36,742 nucleotides of DNA from Actinomycetota bacterium (lineage in GTDB: Bacteria > Actinomycetota > Actinomycetes > S36-B12 > GCA-2699445). The stretch spans positions 1 through 36,742 of the forward strand of contig JAPOIY010000025.1 in assembly GCA_029978705.1 (NCBI GenBank), given 5' to 3'. Position numbers and translations under genes: made by a program. Position 1 is the first letter of the stretch; the number at the start of each line of letters is the position of its first letter. Positions 16,658 through 27,436 of this stretch are shown here, one piece after another. Under the pieces are notes generated by a model that searched no databases, was not told the origin of the DNA, and worked only from the letters and a program-made list of their open reading frames with translations.

Positions 16658-17878
16658 ATGCAGTCGTGGTCCGAGCACCCGGTGCCCGAGATCCCCGGTG
16701 CACCCCCTCCGCTCCGCCTGTGGGACACCGCCACCCGGGAACTGCGTCCTGTCGCCCCCGGCGCGCCGGCCACGCTGTATGTCTGCGGCATCACGCCCTA
16801 CGACGCGACCCACCTGGGCCACGCCGCGACCTACGTCGCCTTCGACCTGGTCAACCGGGTGTGGCGCGACGCCGGCCATGAGGTCCAGTACGTCCAGAAC
16901 GTGACCGACGTCGACGATCCGCTGCTGGAGCGGGCGGTGGCCTCCGGACAGGACTGGCGCGCCCTGGCGGACGCGGAGACCGAGGCCTTCCGCTCCGACA
17001 TGCGCGCCCTGCGCGTGCTGCCGCCCGACGACTACATCGGGGCTGTGGAGTCCATCCCCGCCATCGTGGAGACCATCACCGAACTGCAGGAGCGCGGCGC
17101 CGTCTACGAACTGGACGGCGACCTGTACTTCCCGGTGGGTGCGGATCCGGCGTTCGGCTCGGTGGCCGGACTTGACCGCCCCGCGATGACCGAACTCGCC
17201 ACGGAACGCGGCGGGGACCCCGAGCGCCCCGGCAAGAGGGATCCCCTCGACCCGCTGCTGTGGCAGGCCGCCCGGCCCGAGGAGCCGTCCTGGCACACCG
17301 ATCTGGGCGACGGTCGCCCCGGGTGGCACGTCGAATGCACCTCGATCGCGGAGGAGTACCTGGGCCTGCCGTTCGACGTGCAGGGCGGGGGATCGGACCT
17401 CGCCTTCCCCCACCATGAGATGTGCGCCGCCATCGGGCGCGTCAACTCCGGCGACCCCCTCTTCGCCCGCCACTACGTGCACGCCGGCATGGTCGGTTAC
17501 GACGGCCACAAGATGAGCAAGTCGCGGGGGAACCTGGTCCTGGTCCGCGCGCTGCGCGACGCCGGGGTGGACCCCATGGCCATCCGCCTGGCTCTCCTGG
17601 CCCACCACTACCGATCGGACTGGGAGTGGACGGACGCCGACCTCACCCGCGCCGGGGAGCGGCTGGATCGGTGGCGCCGGGCCGTGGCCGCACCGACTGC
17701 CCCGTCGGCCGACCGCGTGGTGACCGCTCTCCGTGAGGCCATCTCGGATGACCTGAACACGCCCCGCGCGCTGGCCGCCGTCGACGACTGGGCGTCCGGC
17801 CGCGGCTCGGACCCGGAGGCCGGCACGCAGGTGGCGCTAGCGGTCGACGCCTTGCTGGGTGTAGACCTCACCACCTGA
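16658..17878 (+). CDS. mshC: L-cysteine:1D-myo-inositol 2-amino-2-deoxy-alpha-D-glucopyranoside ligase
   Basis: 406 residues. MshC joins cysteine to GlcN-inositol using ATP, the penultimate step of mycothiol synthesis, in the cytoplasm. It is a paralogue of cysteinyl-tRNA synthetase. It has C43 of the zinc site and the HIGH-like motif in '[17 protein letters not shown]', the KMSKS loop (285-289), '[15 protein letters not shown]' and the zinc-binding 'FPHHEMC'. It lacks the long tRNA-binding C-terminal region of CysS. The N-terminal '[22 protein letters not shown]' region (residues 1-22) is distinctive for MshC as against CysS. ATG 16658 follows a TAGGGT box. A strong hairpin behind the stop separates it from the convergent gnd. 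Its presence indicates a mycothiol-producing actinobacterium. Confidence 0.97.
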   Translation: MQSWSEHPVPEIPGAPPPLRLWDTATRELRPVAPGAPATLYVCGITPYDATHLGHAATYVAFDLVNRVWRDAGHEVQYVQNVTDVDDPLLERAVASGQDWRALADAETEAFRSDMRALRVLPPDDYIGAVESIPAIVETITELQERGAVYELDGDLYFPVGADPAFGSVAGLDRPAMTELATERGGDPERPGKRDPLDPLLWQAARPEEPSWHTDLGDGRPGWHVECTSIAEEYLGLPFDVQGGGSDLAFPHHEMCAAIGRVNSGDPLFARHYVHAGMVGYDGHKMSKSRGNLVLVRALRDAGVDPMAIRLALLAHHYRSDWEWTDADLTRAGERLDRWRRAVAAPTAPSADRVVTALREAISDDLNTPRALAAVDDWASGRGSDPEAGTQVALAVDALLGVDLTT

Positions 17879-17904
17879 CGGCCCTCTGCCGCCCCCGATC
17901 CGAG

Positions 17905-17931
17905 CCGCCCCCGTGGGCCAGCCGGGGGCGG
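17905..17931. terminator. Bidirectional terminator between mshC and gnd
   Basis: A perfect 9-bp inverted repeat CCGCCCCCG (17905-17913)/CGGGGGCGG (17923-17931) with a 9-nt loop lies in the 62-bp gap between two convergent genes. There is no U-tract on either strand, as usual in high-GC actinobacteria. Confidence 0.8.
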
Positions 17932-17940
17932 TCGCGGTGG

Positions 17941-18975
17941 TCAGTCCGACTTCTCGTCGTGGCCGCCGAACTCCTTGCGCATGGCCGACTGCACCTGGTT
18001 GGCGAACTTCGCGTTGCCCTGCGAGTCGAAGCGGGAGAACAGCGCCGACGTCAGCACCGGGGTGGGCACGCCTACGTCGATGGCCGCCTGGCTGGTCCAG
18101 CGGCCCTCGCCGGAGTCCGAGACCCGCCCGCTGAACTCCTCCAGGTCGGGCGACTTCTCCAGCGCCGCCGCCGTGAGGTCCAGCAGCCATGAGCCGATCA
18201 CCGAGCCGCGGCGCCACAACTCCGCCACATCCGTCGTGTTGATGTTGTACATGTAGTACTCGGGGTCCTCCAGGGGAGCCGTCTCGGCGTCCTGGTCCCG
18301 CGACTTCTCGCCGGCGTCGGCGTTGTGCAGGATGTTGAGGCCTTCGGCGTAGGCCGCCATGATCCCGTACTCGATGCCGTTGTGCACCATCTTCACGAAG
18401 TGCCCGGCTCCGCTCGGGCCGCAGTGCAGCCAGCCGCGCTCCGCCGGCGACGGCTCGCCGGAGCGGCCGGGGGTCCGCTCGACGTCCCCCAGCCCGGGGG
18501 CGATGGAGTCCCAGATCGGGGTCAGCCGGTCCACGGCCTTGTCGTCCCCGCCGATCATGAGGCAGTAGCCGCGGTCCAGGCCCCACACGCCGCCGCTGGT
18601 GCCGCAGTCCAGGTAGTGGATGCCGCGCTCGGCGAAGTGCTTCGAGCGGCGGATGTCGTCGTGGTAGCGCGAGTTGCCGCCGTCGATCATGGTGTCGTCG
18701 GCCTCGAGCAGAGCGCCGAGCTCCTCGGTGACCTTCTCCGTGATCTCGCCGGCGGGGACCATCACCCACGCGTTGCGCGGCTTGTCGAGTTTCGCGACGA
18801 AGTCCTCGAGCGAGTCGGCACCGATCGCGCCTTCCTTGACCAGTTCGGCCACGGCCTCGGGATTGTTGTCGAAGACGACGCACTCGTGGCCGTCCCGCTT
18901 GAGGCGGCGCACGAGGTTGGCCCCCATCCGTCCCAGTCCCACCATTCCCAGCTGCATGGGCTTATCGGTCGGCAC
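17941..18975 (-). CDS. gnd: 6-phosphogluconate dehydrogenase, decarboxylating (short form)
   Basis: 344 residues. Oxidises 6-phosphogluconate to ribulose 5-phosphate and CO2 in the pentose-phosphate pathway. The N-terminal Rossmann fold reads '[20 protein letters not shown]'. Substrate-binding and catalytic segments are '[13 protein letters not shown]', '[20 protein letters not shown]', '[19 protein letters not shown]' (catalytic Lys and the His-Asn pair) and '[18 protein letters not shown]'. The length matches the short GntZ-like type rather than the roughly 470-residue enzyme; in the short type NAD is often preferred, but I cannot read the coenzyme with certainty. I chose GTG 18975 because AAGGAG lies 6 nt upstream. 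The long open frame upstream is antisense to pgi and rejected. It is divergent from pgi. Confidence 0.95.
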   Translation of the reverse strand: MPTDKPMQLGMVGLGRMGANLVRRLKRDGHECVVFDNNPEAVAELVKEGAIGADSLEDFVAKLDKPRNAWVMVPAGEITEKVTEELGALLEADDTMIDGGNSRYHDDIRRSKHFAERGIHYLDCGTSGGVWGLDRGYCLMIGGDDKAVDRLTPIWDSIAPGLGDVERTPGRSGEPSPAERGWLHCGPSGAGHFVKMVHNGIEYGIMAAYAEGLNILHNADAGEKSRDQDAETAPLEDPEYYMYNINTTDVAELWRRGSVIGSWLLDLTAAALEKSPDLEEFSGRVSDSGEGRWTSQAAIDVGVPTPVLTSALFSRFDSQGNAKFANQVQSAMRKEFGGHDEKSD

Positions 18976-19027
18976 GATCGTCTCCTTCCGCCCGGGTGTC
19001 CTCGGGCAAACCGCTGCGTTTGCTGGA

Positions 19028-19033
19028 ACGCTA
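19028..19033 (-). promoter_or_regulatory. Candidate -10 box (TAGCGT) of gnd
   Basis: TAGCGT on the minus strand lies 52 bases before GTG 18975 in the gnd/pgi divergent gap. It would leave a leader of about 45 bases with the AAGGAG site. Confidence 0.4.
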
Positions 19034-19086
19034 GTGCAAGAGTGTGGGGCGACGCGCAGGGACGGGTCGCCCGGAAAGGAAATGAC

Positions 19087-20697
<1,611 letters not shown>

Positions 20698-20730
20698 CGG
20701 TCGGATTCGGCCCCCTGCCCGGGTCGGCCC

Positions 20731-20736
20731 TATCCT
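20731..20736 (+). promoter_or_regulatory. Near-leaderless -10 box (TATCCT) of metH
   Basis: TATCCT ends 7 nt before ATG 20744. The gap after pgi is only 46 bases, so a cobalamin riboswitch cannot fit. Confidence 0.55.
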
Positions 20737-20743
20737 GTAGCGC

Positions 20744-23700
20744 ATGCCCCAACAGCCCTTCCTGGACGCCATGCGGGAACGTGTCCTGGTCGCCGACGGC
20801 GCCATGGGCACCATGCTGCAGGCGGCCGACCTGAGCCTCGCCGACTTCCAGAACCTGGACGGCTGCAACGAGATCCTGAACGTCACGCGGCCGGACGTGG
20901 TCGCAGGGGTGCACCGCGCCTACTTCGACGTCGGAGTCGACTGTGTCGAGACCAACACGTTCGGCGCGAACTACGCCAACCTGGGCGAGTACGGCATCGT
21001 CGAGCGCATCTACGAGCTGGCCGAGGCGGGCGCGCGTATCGCCCGGGAGGTCGCGGACTCCTACGACGACGGCCGGGACCGGTACGTGCTGGGCTCCGTG
21101 GGACCCGGCACGAAACTGCCCTCCCTGGGGCACACGGACTTCCGCACGCTGCGGGACGCCTACCAGGAGGAGGCGCGCGGACTGATCGACGGCGGCGCCG
21201 ACGCGATTCTCATTGAGACCGCGCAGGACCTCCTGCAGGCCAAGGCAGCCGTCGTGGGCGCCCAGCGGGCCATGGCGGACACGGGGCGCGATGTCCCGAT
21301 CCTGGCTCAGGTGACCGTCGAGACCACCGGCACGATGCTGCTGGGCACCGAGATCGGCGCCGCCCTGACCGCCCTGCGCACCCTCGGGGTCGCGGGCATC
21401 GGACTGAACTGCGCCACCGGCCCGGCGGAGATGTCCGAACACCTGCGCTACCTCGCCCAGCACGCGGACGTGGCCATCACGTGTATGCCCAACGCGGGGC
21501 TGCCGCAGCTGACCTCCGACGGAGCCTTCTATCCCCTCACCGCCGACGAGCTGGCGGACGCCCATGACAGGTTCACCACCGACTACGGCCTGAACCTGGT
21601 GGGCGGGTGCTGCGGCACCACGCCGGAGCACCTGCGCGCCGTCGTCGAACGGGTCGGCGGCCGCCCGGTCACCCCGCGCGAGCCGGAGGTCGAGCCCGCC
21701 ATCGCGTCGCTGTACCAGGCGGTGCCGTTCAACCAGGACACCACGTTCCTGTCGATCGGCGAACGCACCAACGCCAACGGCTCCAAGGCCTTCCGCGAGG
21801 CCATGCTGGCCGGCGACTGGGAGAAGTGCGTCGACATCGCCCGCGCGCAGATCGCCGACGGCGCCCACACGCTCGACCTGTGCGTCGACTACGTGGGACG
21901 CGACGGCACCGGCGACATGCGCACGATGGCCGGCATGCTGGCAACCGCCTCGACCCTGCCCCTGGTGCTGGACTCGACCGAGCCGCAGGTCATCGAGGCC
22001 GGACTGGAGATGCTCGGCGGCAGGTCCCTCATCAACTCGGTGAACTTCGAGGACGGAGACGGCCCGGGTTCGCGGTTCCAGCAGATCATGCCCATCGTCA
22101 AGGAGCATGGGGCCGCGGTCGTCGCCCTCACCATCGACGAGGAGGGGCAGGCGCGGACCGCCGAGTGGAAGGTGCGCGTCGCCGACCGTCTCATCGGCGA
22201 ACTCGTGGACACGTGGGGCATGGACCCGGCCGACATCGTCATCGACACCTTGACGTTCCCCATCGCCACCGGCCAGGACGAGACCCGCCGCGACGCCATC
22301 GAGACGATCGAGGCCATCCGCGAGGTCAACCGCCGTCATCCGCGGGTCCAGACGACGCTGGGCGTGTCGAACGTGTCCTTCGGGCTGTCACCGGCGGCCC
22401 GGCAGGTGCTGAACTCGGTGTTCCTGCACGAGTGCACCGAGGCCGGGCTGACGTCCGCGATCGTGCATGCCTCCAAGATCCTGCCGATGACCCGCATCCC
22501 GGACGAGCAGCGTGATGCGGCGCTCGACCTGATCTACGACCGGCGCCGCTACGACGACGCCGGGGAGATCACCTTCGACCCGGTACAGAACTACCTGTCG
22601 GTCTTCGAGGGGGTCGCGGCGACCGGTGGTCCCGACCGCGCGGAGATCCTCGCCGCCCTGCCGCTGGATGAGCGGCTGGAGCGGCGCATCATCGACGCCG
22701 AGAAGAACGGCCTCGATGCGGATCTGGACGAGGCGCTGACGACCCGTACCGCCATCGAGATCATCAACGACAACCTGCTCGCCGGCATGCGTACGGTGGG
22801 GGAGCTGTTCGGCTCCGGCCAGATGCAGTTGCCGTTCGTCCTGGCCAGCGCCGAGGTGATGAAGGCTGCGGTGGCCCACCTGGAGCCGCACATGGACAAG
22901 ACCGACGATGCGGGCAAGGGCACCATCGTGCTGGCCACCGTCAAGGGCGACGTGCATGACATCGGCAAGAACCTCGTCGACATCATCCTGACCAACAACG
23001 GCTATCAGGTCGTCAACATCGGGATCAAACAGCCCATCACCACCATCATCGAGGCCGCCGAACGCCACGACGCCGACGCCATCGGCATGTCGGGGCTGCT
23101 GGTGAAGTCCACGGTGATCATGAAGGAGAACCTCGAGGAGATGAACCAGCGCGGCGTCGCAGCGCGCTGGCCCGTCCTGCTCGGGGGCGCCGCCCTGACC
23201 CGGGCCTACGTGGAGCAGGATCTGGGGGAGATGTACGAGGGCGACGTGCGCTACGCACGCGACGCCTTCGAGGGTCTCGCCCTGATGGACACCCTCATGG
23301 CCATCCGACGCGGGGAGCCAGACGCCGAACTGCCCGCCCCTCGCAAGCGCCGCGTGCCGCGCAAGGACGGCCCCGGCGCCAGCGATCAGCCGGTGGACCT
23401 TCCCGAACGCTCCGACGTGGCGGTGGACAACCCGGTGCCCACGCCTCCGTTCTGGGGCACACGCGTGGTGCGTGGCATCGCGATGGCGGACATCGTCGCC
23501 TACCTCGACGAGCGGGCGACGTTCGTCGGCCAGTGGGGCCTGAAGCCACTGAAGGGCAGCAAGCAGACGTTCGCCGATCTCGCCGAGGAAGAAGGTCGCC
23601 CGCGGTTGCGGATGTGGTTGGACCGCATCAAGACCGAGGGTCTCTTGGAGCCTGCCGTGGTCTATGGCTACTTCCCCGCCAACAGCGACGGGGACGACCT

Positions 23701-24235
23701 GGTGGTCTACGACCCCGACGACCACGACCGGGAGGTCGCCCGCTTCCCGCTGCCGCGGCAGCGCCGGGGACGTCACCTGTGCCTGGCCGACTTCTTCCGC
23801 CCGGTGGGGTCGGGGGAGAAGGACGTGATCGCGTTCCAGGTCGTGACGATGGGCGAAGTCGCCTCGGAGTCCACCGCGCGGCTGTTCGAGGCCGACAACT
23901 ACCGCGAGTACCTCGAGTTGCACGGCCTGAGCGTGCAACTCACCGAGGCGCTGGCCGAGCTGTGGCACGCCCGCGTTCGCGGTGAGTGGGGCTTCGCCAA
24001 CGGCGACCACGACGAGATGACGACCCTCATCCACAAGCAGGGATACCGCGGCTCGCGCTACTCCTTCGGCTACCCCGCATGCCCGGACGTGGAACAGCAA
24101 CGCGATCTCGTCCGGCTGCTGCAACCGGAGCGGATCGGCGTCAGGTTGTCGGAGGAGGACCAGCTCCACCCCGAGCAGTCGACGTCGGCCCTGATCGTGC
24201 ACCACCCCGAAGCCAAGTACTTCAACGCGACCTGA
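20744..24235 (+). CDS. metH: Cobalamin-dependent methionine synthase
   Basis: 1163 residues, a complete four-module enzyme. It transfers methyl from 5-methyltetrahydrofolate via cobalamin to homocysteine, giving methionine. (1) Homocysteine domain, about 1-310, with zinc ligands C223 ('GLNCATGP') and C289-C290 ('GGCCGTTPEH'). (2) Pterin domain, about 325-610, with 'FLSIGERTNANGSKAF' and 'NSVNFEDGDG'. (3) Cobalamin cap and binding domain, about 640-880, with the lower axial ligand H738 in 'DVHDIGKN' and the partner motif 'IGMSGLLVKST'. (4) Reactivation domain, about 920-1160, with 'RGSRYSFGYPACPD', which binds S-adenosylmethionine. The linker near 865-900 is Pro/Lys/Arg-rich. The gene has its own leaderless-type promoter and is followed after 26 bases by the HAD gene. 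No riboswitch is visible. Confidence 0.97.
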   Translation: MPQQPFLDAMRERVLVADGAMGTMLQAADLSLADFQNLDGCNEILNVTRPDVVAGVHRAYFDVGVDCVETNTFGANYANLGEYGIVERIYELAEAGARIAREVADSYDDGRDRYVLGSVGPGTKLPSLGHTDFRTLRDAYQEEARGLIDGGADAILIETAQDLLQAKAAVVGAQRAMADTGRDVPILAQVTVETTGTMLLGTEIGAALTALRTLGVAGIGLNCATGPAEMSEHLRYLAQHADVAITCMPNAGLPQLTSDGAFYPLTADELADAHDRFTTDYGLNLVGGCCGTTPEHLRAVVERVGGRPVTPREPEVEPAIASLYQAVPFNQDTTFLSIGERTNANGSKAFREAMLAGDWEKCVDIARAQIADGAHTLDLCVDYVGRDGTGDMRTMAGMLATASTLPLVLDSTEPQVIEAGLEMLGGRSLINSVNFEDGDGPGSRFQQIMPIVKEHGAAVVALTIDEEGQARTAEWKVRVADRLIGELVDTWGMDPADIVIDTLTFPIATGQDETRRDAIETIEAIREVNRRHPRVQTTLGVSNVSFGLSPAARQVLNSVFLHECTEAGLTSAIVHASKILPMTRIPDEQRDAALDLIYDRRRYDDAGEITFDPVQNYLSVFEGVAATGGPDRAEILAALPLDERLERRIIDAEKNGLDADLDEALTTRTAIEIINDNLLAGMRTVGELFGSGQMQLPFVLASAEVMKAAVAHLEPHMDKTDDAGKGTIVLATVKGDVHDIGKNLVDIILTNNGYQVVNIGIKQPITTIIEAAERHDADAIGMSGLLVKSTVIMKENLEEMNQRGVAARWPVLLGGAALTRAYVEQDLGEMYEGDVRYARDAFEGLALMDTLMAIRRGEPDAELPAPRKRRVPRKDGPGASDQPVDLPERSDVAVDNPVPTPPFWGTRVVRGIAMADIVAYLDERATFVGQWGLKPLKGSKQTFADLAEEEGRPRLRMWLDRIKTEGLLEPAVVYGYFPANSDGDDLVVYDPDDHDREVARFPLPRQRRGRHLCLADFFRPVGSGEKDVIAFQVVTMGEVASESTARLFEADNYREYLELHGLSVQLTEALAELWHARVRGEWGFANGDHDEMTTLIHKQGYRGSRYSFGYPACPDVEQQRDLVRLLQPERIGVRLSEEDQLHPEQSTSALIVHHPEAKYFNAT

Positions 24236-24249
24236 CGTCGCCGATCCGC

Positions 24250-24255
24250 CAGGAT
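24250..24255 (+). promoter_or_regulatory. Leaderless -10 box (CAGGAT) of the HAD gene
   Basis: CAGGAT ends 6 nt before ATG 24262, as before the M20 peptidase gene. Confidence 0.5.
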
Positions 24256-24261
24256 GGGCGG

Positions 24262-24948
24262 ATGCCGCCGTTCCAGGCCGTCCTGTTCGACATGGACGGC
24301 ACCCTCGTGGACACCGAACCCAAGTGGCAGGCGGCCGAGGCCGACATCATGGCGTCCTTCGGTGCCCCGTGGACCGACGCGGACCAGGCCCACTGCCTGG
24401 GAGGATCCACCGAACGGGTGGCGCGCTACATGATCTCGCTGATCGAGGCCGCCGGTGCCCGTCCGCCGACACCGGACGACCTCATCGAGATGTTCCTGGA
24501 CGTGATGCTGCAGCAACTGCGGGATGAGCCGCCGGCCCTGCAGCCCGGCGCGGCCAGACTGCTGCACGACGTGCGGGCCGCCGGAATCCCGAGCGCCCTC
24601 GTCTCGTCGTCGTCACGTCCCCTGATGGACGCGGTGCTGGCCGCCATCGGATCCCACTGGTTCGACCTCACGGTCAGCGCCGACGACGTGACCCGCCACA
24701 AACCCGACCCGCTGCCGTACCTACAGGCGGCTCAGGTCCTCGCGGTCGACCCCGACTGGTGCCTGGCCATCGAGGACTCACCCACGGGGGCGGCCAGCGC
24801 CAATGCGGCGGGCGCGTTCGTGGTGGCCGTCGAGCATCTGGCGGTCATCGACCCCGAGCCGCGCCGCCGGGTGGTCGCGACTCTGTCCGGCATCGGGCTG
24901 GCGGAATTGGGGCAGATGTTCATCCCACCGTCACTGCGCAGCGGGTAG
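24262..24948 (+). CDS. HAD-superfamily phosphatase (beta-phosphoglucomutase/YcjU-like)
   Basis: 228 residues. Class I HAD hydrolase. The nucleophile and acid are D10 and D12 in 'VLFDMDGTLVDTEP'. The second motif Ser is in 'ALVSSSSRPLM', the third motif Lys in 'RHKPDPLPYL', and the fourth motif acidic residues are in 'LAIEDSPTGAASANAAG'. A helical cap follows the first motif (about residues 16-80), as in phosphatases acting on small sugar phosphates. Mutase activity is less likely without further support, so a phosphatase call is safer; the substrate is unknown. In actinobacteria a HAD gene of this kind often follows metH. Its last 18 bases overlap the end of the convergent lipoprotein gene. 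Confidence 0.9.
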   Translation: MPPFQAVLFDMDGTLVDTEPKWQAAEADIMASFGAPWTDADQAHCLGGSTERVARYMISLIEAAGARPPTPDDLIEMFLDVMLQQLRDEPPALQPGAARLLHDVRAAGIPSALVSSSSRPLMDAVLAAIGSHWFDLTVSADDVTRHKPDPLPYLQAAQVLAVDPDWCLAIEDSPTGAASANAAGAFVVAVEHLAVIDPEPRRRVVATLSGIGLAELGQMFIPPSLRSG

Positions 24949-25323
24949 CAGCGGGACGAGGGCGTCCCAGCGCTGCGTCTGGCACCCGTCGGTGCGGGAG
25001 AAGGTCGCGTTCACCGGCTTGCCCTGCCAGGTGCCCGTGACGGTCGCGGTCTGCGGCCCGCCGAACACCTGCGCGCACACCCGGTCGGTGGGTACCGGGG
25101 CGAACGGGTCGGCGCCGGTGAGCGCCGCGCAGGCGGCGCTGGGATCGGGATGGCTACCGCCGGGCGGGTCGCACGTCAGGGTCCACTCCACGGGGGTGCC
25201 GCCCTTGCCCGGGTCGACCGAGATCGTCAATGAGGTGCCGGCAGACGGGGCGGGTGCAGCAGGGGTGGAGGAGCAGGCGGCGGTGCCGGCCAGGACCAGC
25301 AACAACACCAGGGCGAGTCTCAC
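24931..25323 (-). CDS. Subtilisin-inhibitor-like (SSI-like) lipoprotein
   Basis: 130 residues. The N-terminus is a lipoprotein signal with lipobox 'GTAAC' (C17), then a Pro/Ala-rich linker. The mature domain has the pattern of Streptomyces subtilisin inhibitor-like proteins: 'WTLTCDPPGGSHPDPSAAC', 'DRVCAQVFGGPQTATVTG' and 'GKPVNATFSRTDGCQTQRWD', with four cysteines placed for two disulfides. SSI proteins inhibit serine proteases outside the cell. Inhibitory activity here is inferred from the family, and the membrane anchor differs from classical secreted SSI. The GTG start overlaps the stop of the upstream nuclease gene (GTGA), so the two are in one operon, which is a curious pairing. The 3' end overlaps the HAD gene by 18 bases. 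Confidence 0.85.
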   Translation of the reverse strand: MRLALVLLLVLAGTAACSSTPAAPAPSAGTSLTISVDPGKGGTPVEWTLTCDPPGGSHPDPSAACAALTGADPFAPVPTDRVCAQVFGGPQTATVTGTWQGKPVNATFSRTDGCQTQRWDALVPLLPAAQ

Positions 25324-26249
25324 GCCTTCACGCTAGACGTGACCGGCGCCGGCGGCAATGGCGGCGGGGTGCCGCCGTACTCGGGGCACAGGGACTGGAA
25401 GGAGCACCACGAGCACAGTTTGGAGGGCCGGGCCGGCCACTGGCCGTCCCGCGTAGCAGCGGCGATGGTCTCCCACAGCGCCTGCACCTTGCGTTCCGTG
25501 GCCACCAGTTCGGCCTCCGTCGGGTCGATGCTGATGCGTTCGCCGCTACCGAGGTACAGCAACTGCAGCCGCGCCGGGAGCTGCCCGCTGCGCCGCCACA
25601 GGACCAGACCGTAGAACCGCATCTGGAACAGGGCCTTGGCTTCCCAGCCCGCCCCCGGGGCCCGGCCGGTCTTGTAGTCCACGACCCGCACCGCGCCGTT
25701 GGGGGCGCGGTCCACCCGGTCGATGATGCCGCGCAGGACGAGGCCCGAGGGCAGTTCACAGGTGACGCTCACCTCCCGCTCGGCCGGCTCGAGGCGCGTG
25801 GGGTCTTCGAGTGCGAAGTAGCGGTCGACGAAGGACCGGGCCTCGCCGAGGAACGCCGTCACGGCAGCGGGATCGGGGGCGGCCAGCGCCTCGTCGTCCA
25901 ACCACCGCTGCCACGCGTCCTCCGGCCCGAACAGCAGCGGCGCGAGGTGAGGCTGCTCCCGGGTCAGTTCCTCCCACTGCTGCGGGATGAAGCCCGCCGC
26001 CACGTCGGGGGTGCGTTGCGCGGCGGGGACGTCGAACAGTCGCTCCAGCACGGCGTGGACCAGGGTGCCGCGGGCGGCCGCGACCCCCGGGGGTTCCGGC
26101 AGGCGGTCGATGCTGCGCAGCCGGTACAGCAGGGGGCAGGTCAGGAAGTCCGAGGCGCGCGACGGCGACAGGGACGCGGCCGGCCGCTCCCCACCCCGGT
26201 CCCGCAGGTCCACGACCTCCGCGGGGGGCACGCCGGGCGTTGTGGTCAT
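25320..26249 (-). CDS. RecB-family PD-(D/E)XK exonuclease with probable Fe-S cluster
   Basis: 309 residues. A stand-alone nuclease of the RecB/AddB C-terminal (Cas4-like) class. The active site is seen in 'LRGIIDRVDRAPNGAVRVVDYKTG' elements: D of 'IDRVDR', then D-Y-K of 'VVDYKTG', followed by 'QMRFYGLVLW' with the conserved Gln and Tyr. Four cysteines in the AddB/Cas4 arrangement, C38 ('SDFLTCPLLYRL') and C279-x2-C282-x5-C288 ('CSWCSFQSLC'), probably hold a 4Fe-4S cluster. This gene is standard in actinobacteria near trmI and mpa, and no CRISPR array accompanies it, so a Cas4 role is unlikely. Its start has TACGGT 5 nt upstream. It is divergent from the site-2 protease gene. Confidence 0.92.
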   Translation of the reverse strand: MTTTPGVPPAEVVDLRDRGGERPAASLSPSRASDFLTCPLLYRLRSIDRLPEPPGVAAARGTLVHAVLERLFDVPAAQRTPDVAAGFIPQQWEELTREQPHLAPLLFGPEDAWQRWLDDEALAAPDPAAVTAFLGEARSFVDRYFALEDPTRLEPAEREVSVTCELPSGLVLRGIIDRVDRAPNGAVRVVDYKTGRAPGAGWEAKALFQMRFYGLVLWRRSGQLPARLQLLYLGSGERISIDPTEAELVATERKVQALWETIAAATRDGQWPARPSKLCSWCSFQSLCPEYGGTPPPLPPAPVTSSVKA

Positions 26250-26254
26250 GCCTC

Positions 26255-26260
26255 ACCGTA
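26255..26260 (-). promoter_or_regulatory. Near-leaderless -10 box (TACGGT) of the RecB-family gene
   Basis: TACGGT on the minus strand ends 5 nt before ATG 26249. Confidence 0.4.
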
Positions 26261-26311
26261 CGTCGCCGGTCCGACACGGCCCGCGCGGCACGCGGGAGGC
26301 CGGTGCGCCCG

Positions 26312-26317
26312 TAGCAT
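26312..26317 (+). promoter_or_regulatory. Leaderless -10 box (TAGCAT) of the site-2 protease gene
   Basis: TAGCAT ends 6 nt before GTG 26324, which supports that codon over the ATG at 26336. Confidence 0.55.
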
Positions 26318-26323
26318 GACGCC

Positions 26324-27436
26324 GTGAGCATCGCCATGTCCGAGAGCACCTCGGGTTGGCACTTCCGGTTCGCCGGGGTCCCGGTGTCCGTGCCCTGGAA
26401 CGCCCTCATCGGCATCGCCGTGATCGCGCTGCTGTGGTATCCGGAGTTCGCGGGGTCGACCGGCATCGGCGGCACCGCGGCCCAGTGGGTCCTGGCCGCC
26501 GGGTTCGCGGTGCTGCTCATGCTGTCGATCCTGGTCCACGAGCTGGCGCATGCCTATGCCGCGCGGGCGTTCCAGTACCCCGTCTCGGGGATCACGCTGT
26601 GGGCCATGGGGGGCGTCACGAGCTACCGCACCACCACCCGGCACGGGCCGCTGCGAGAGGCGGTCATCGCCCTCGCCGGGCCGGCGGCCACGCTCGCGAT
26701 CGCCTACGTCGCCTGGGTGGCGGCCGGTGCCGTGCCGGGAGGCGTCGTGCACGACCTCCTGGCCGCCCTCGCCTCCGCCAACTTCCTGGTGGGTTTCTTC
26801 AACCTGCTGCCCGGCGCCCCCCTCGACGGCGGAGCGGTCGTGCGGGCGGTCGTGTGGGCCGTCACCGGCTCCCCGGTCACGGGACAGGTCGTGGCCGCGT
26901 GGGTGGGCCGCGCCCTCGCCGTCCTCATCGTCGTCTCCCCGTTTCTCCTGGCCTGGCAGGTCGGGGGTACCCCCTCCCTGATGCTGATCACCGTCGCCGT
27001 GGTGCTCGCCTGGGTGTTGTGGAGCGGGGCGTCGGCGTCCTTGCGCCAGGCCGCGGCGAGCCGCACGCTGGCCAACGTGCGGGCAGCGGACCTGGCCCGC
27101 GAGGTGGTCGCGGTCCCCGGGTCCCTCACCGTGGCTGCCCTGTTGCCGGGCCTGTCGCCGGAGGTCTGCCTGGTCGTCGCCGACGAGACCGGCCGGCCCC
27201 GCGGCGTGGTGCAGGCGGCGGCGGCCCACGCGGTGCCCGAGGCCGAACGGGACCGGGTCACGGCCCTGGCCGTTGCCGCCTCCGTCCCCCGGGACGCCCC
27301 CGCCCTCTCCCCGGACGCCCCCGCCTCCGACGTCGTGGCAGCGTGCCAGGCGACGGGATCCCGGTTCGTGTTCGTCACGAGTACCCCGCCGCGCATCATC
27401 GACACCGATGCGGCCTTCGTGGTGGAGGGTCCATGA
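26324..27436 (+). CDS. M50 site-2 protease-like membrane metalloprotease
   Basis: 370 residues. An intramembrane zinc protease (site-2 protease family, SpoIVFB/Rip3-like). The zinc motif is H72-E73-L-A-H76 in 'LVHELAHAYAAR', and the third ligand is D168 in 'NLLPGAPLDGG'. About six membrane helices are visible in residues 28-230. The C-terminal part (about 250-365) is soluble and resembles degenerate CBS domains ('REVVAVPGSLTVAAL', 'CLVVADETGRPRGVV'), which in related proteases sense nucleotides. The substrate is unknown; the family usually cleaves membrane-bound anti-sigma factors or other single-pass proteins. Its stop overlaps the trmI start (ATGA), so the two are coupled, an arrangement conserved in actinobacteria. 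Confidence 0.93.
   Translation: MSIAMSESTSGWHFRFAGVPVSVPWNALIGIAVIALLWYPEFAGSTGIGGTAAQWVLAAGFAVLLMLSILVHELAHAYAARAFQYPVSGITLWAMGGVTSYRTTTRHGPLREAVIALAGPAATLAIAYVAWVAAGAVPGGVVHDLLAALASANFLVGFFNLLPGAPLDGGAVVRAVVWAVTGSPVTGQVVAAWVGRALAVLIVVSPFLLAWQVGGTPSLMLITVAVVLAWVLWSGASASLRQAAASRTLANVRAADLAREVVAVPGSLTVAALLPGLSPEVCLVVADETGRPRGVVQAAAAHAVPEAERDRVTALAVAASVPRDAPALSPDAPASDVVAACQATGSRFVFVTSTPPRIIDTDAAFVVEGP

Noticed and set aside
20698-20743. Cobalamin riboswitch before metH
   Set aside because: The gap is 46 bases, too short, with a -10 box directly before the start codon.
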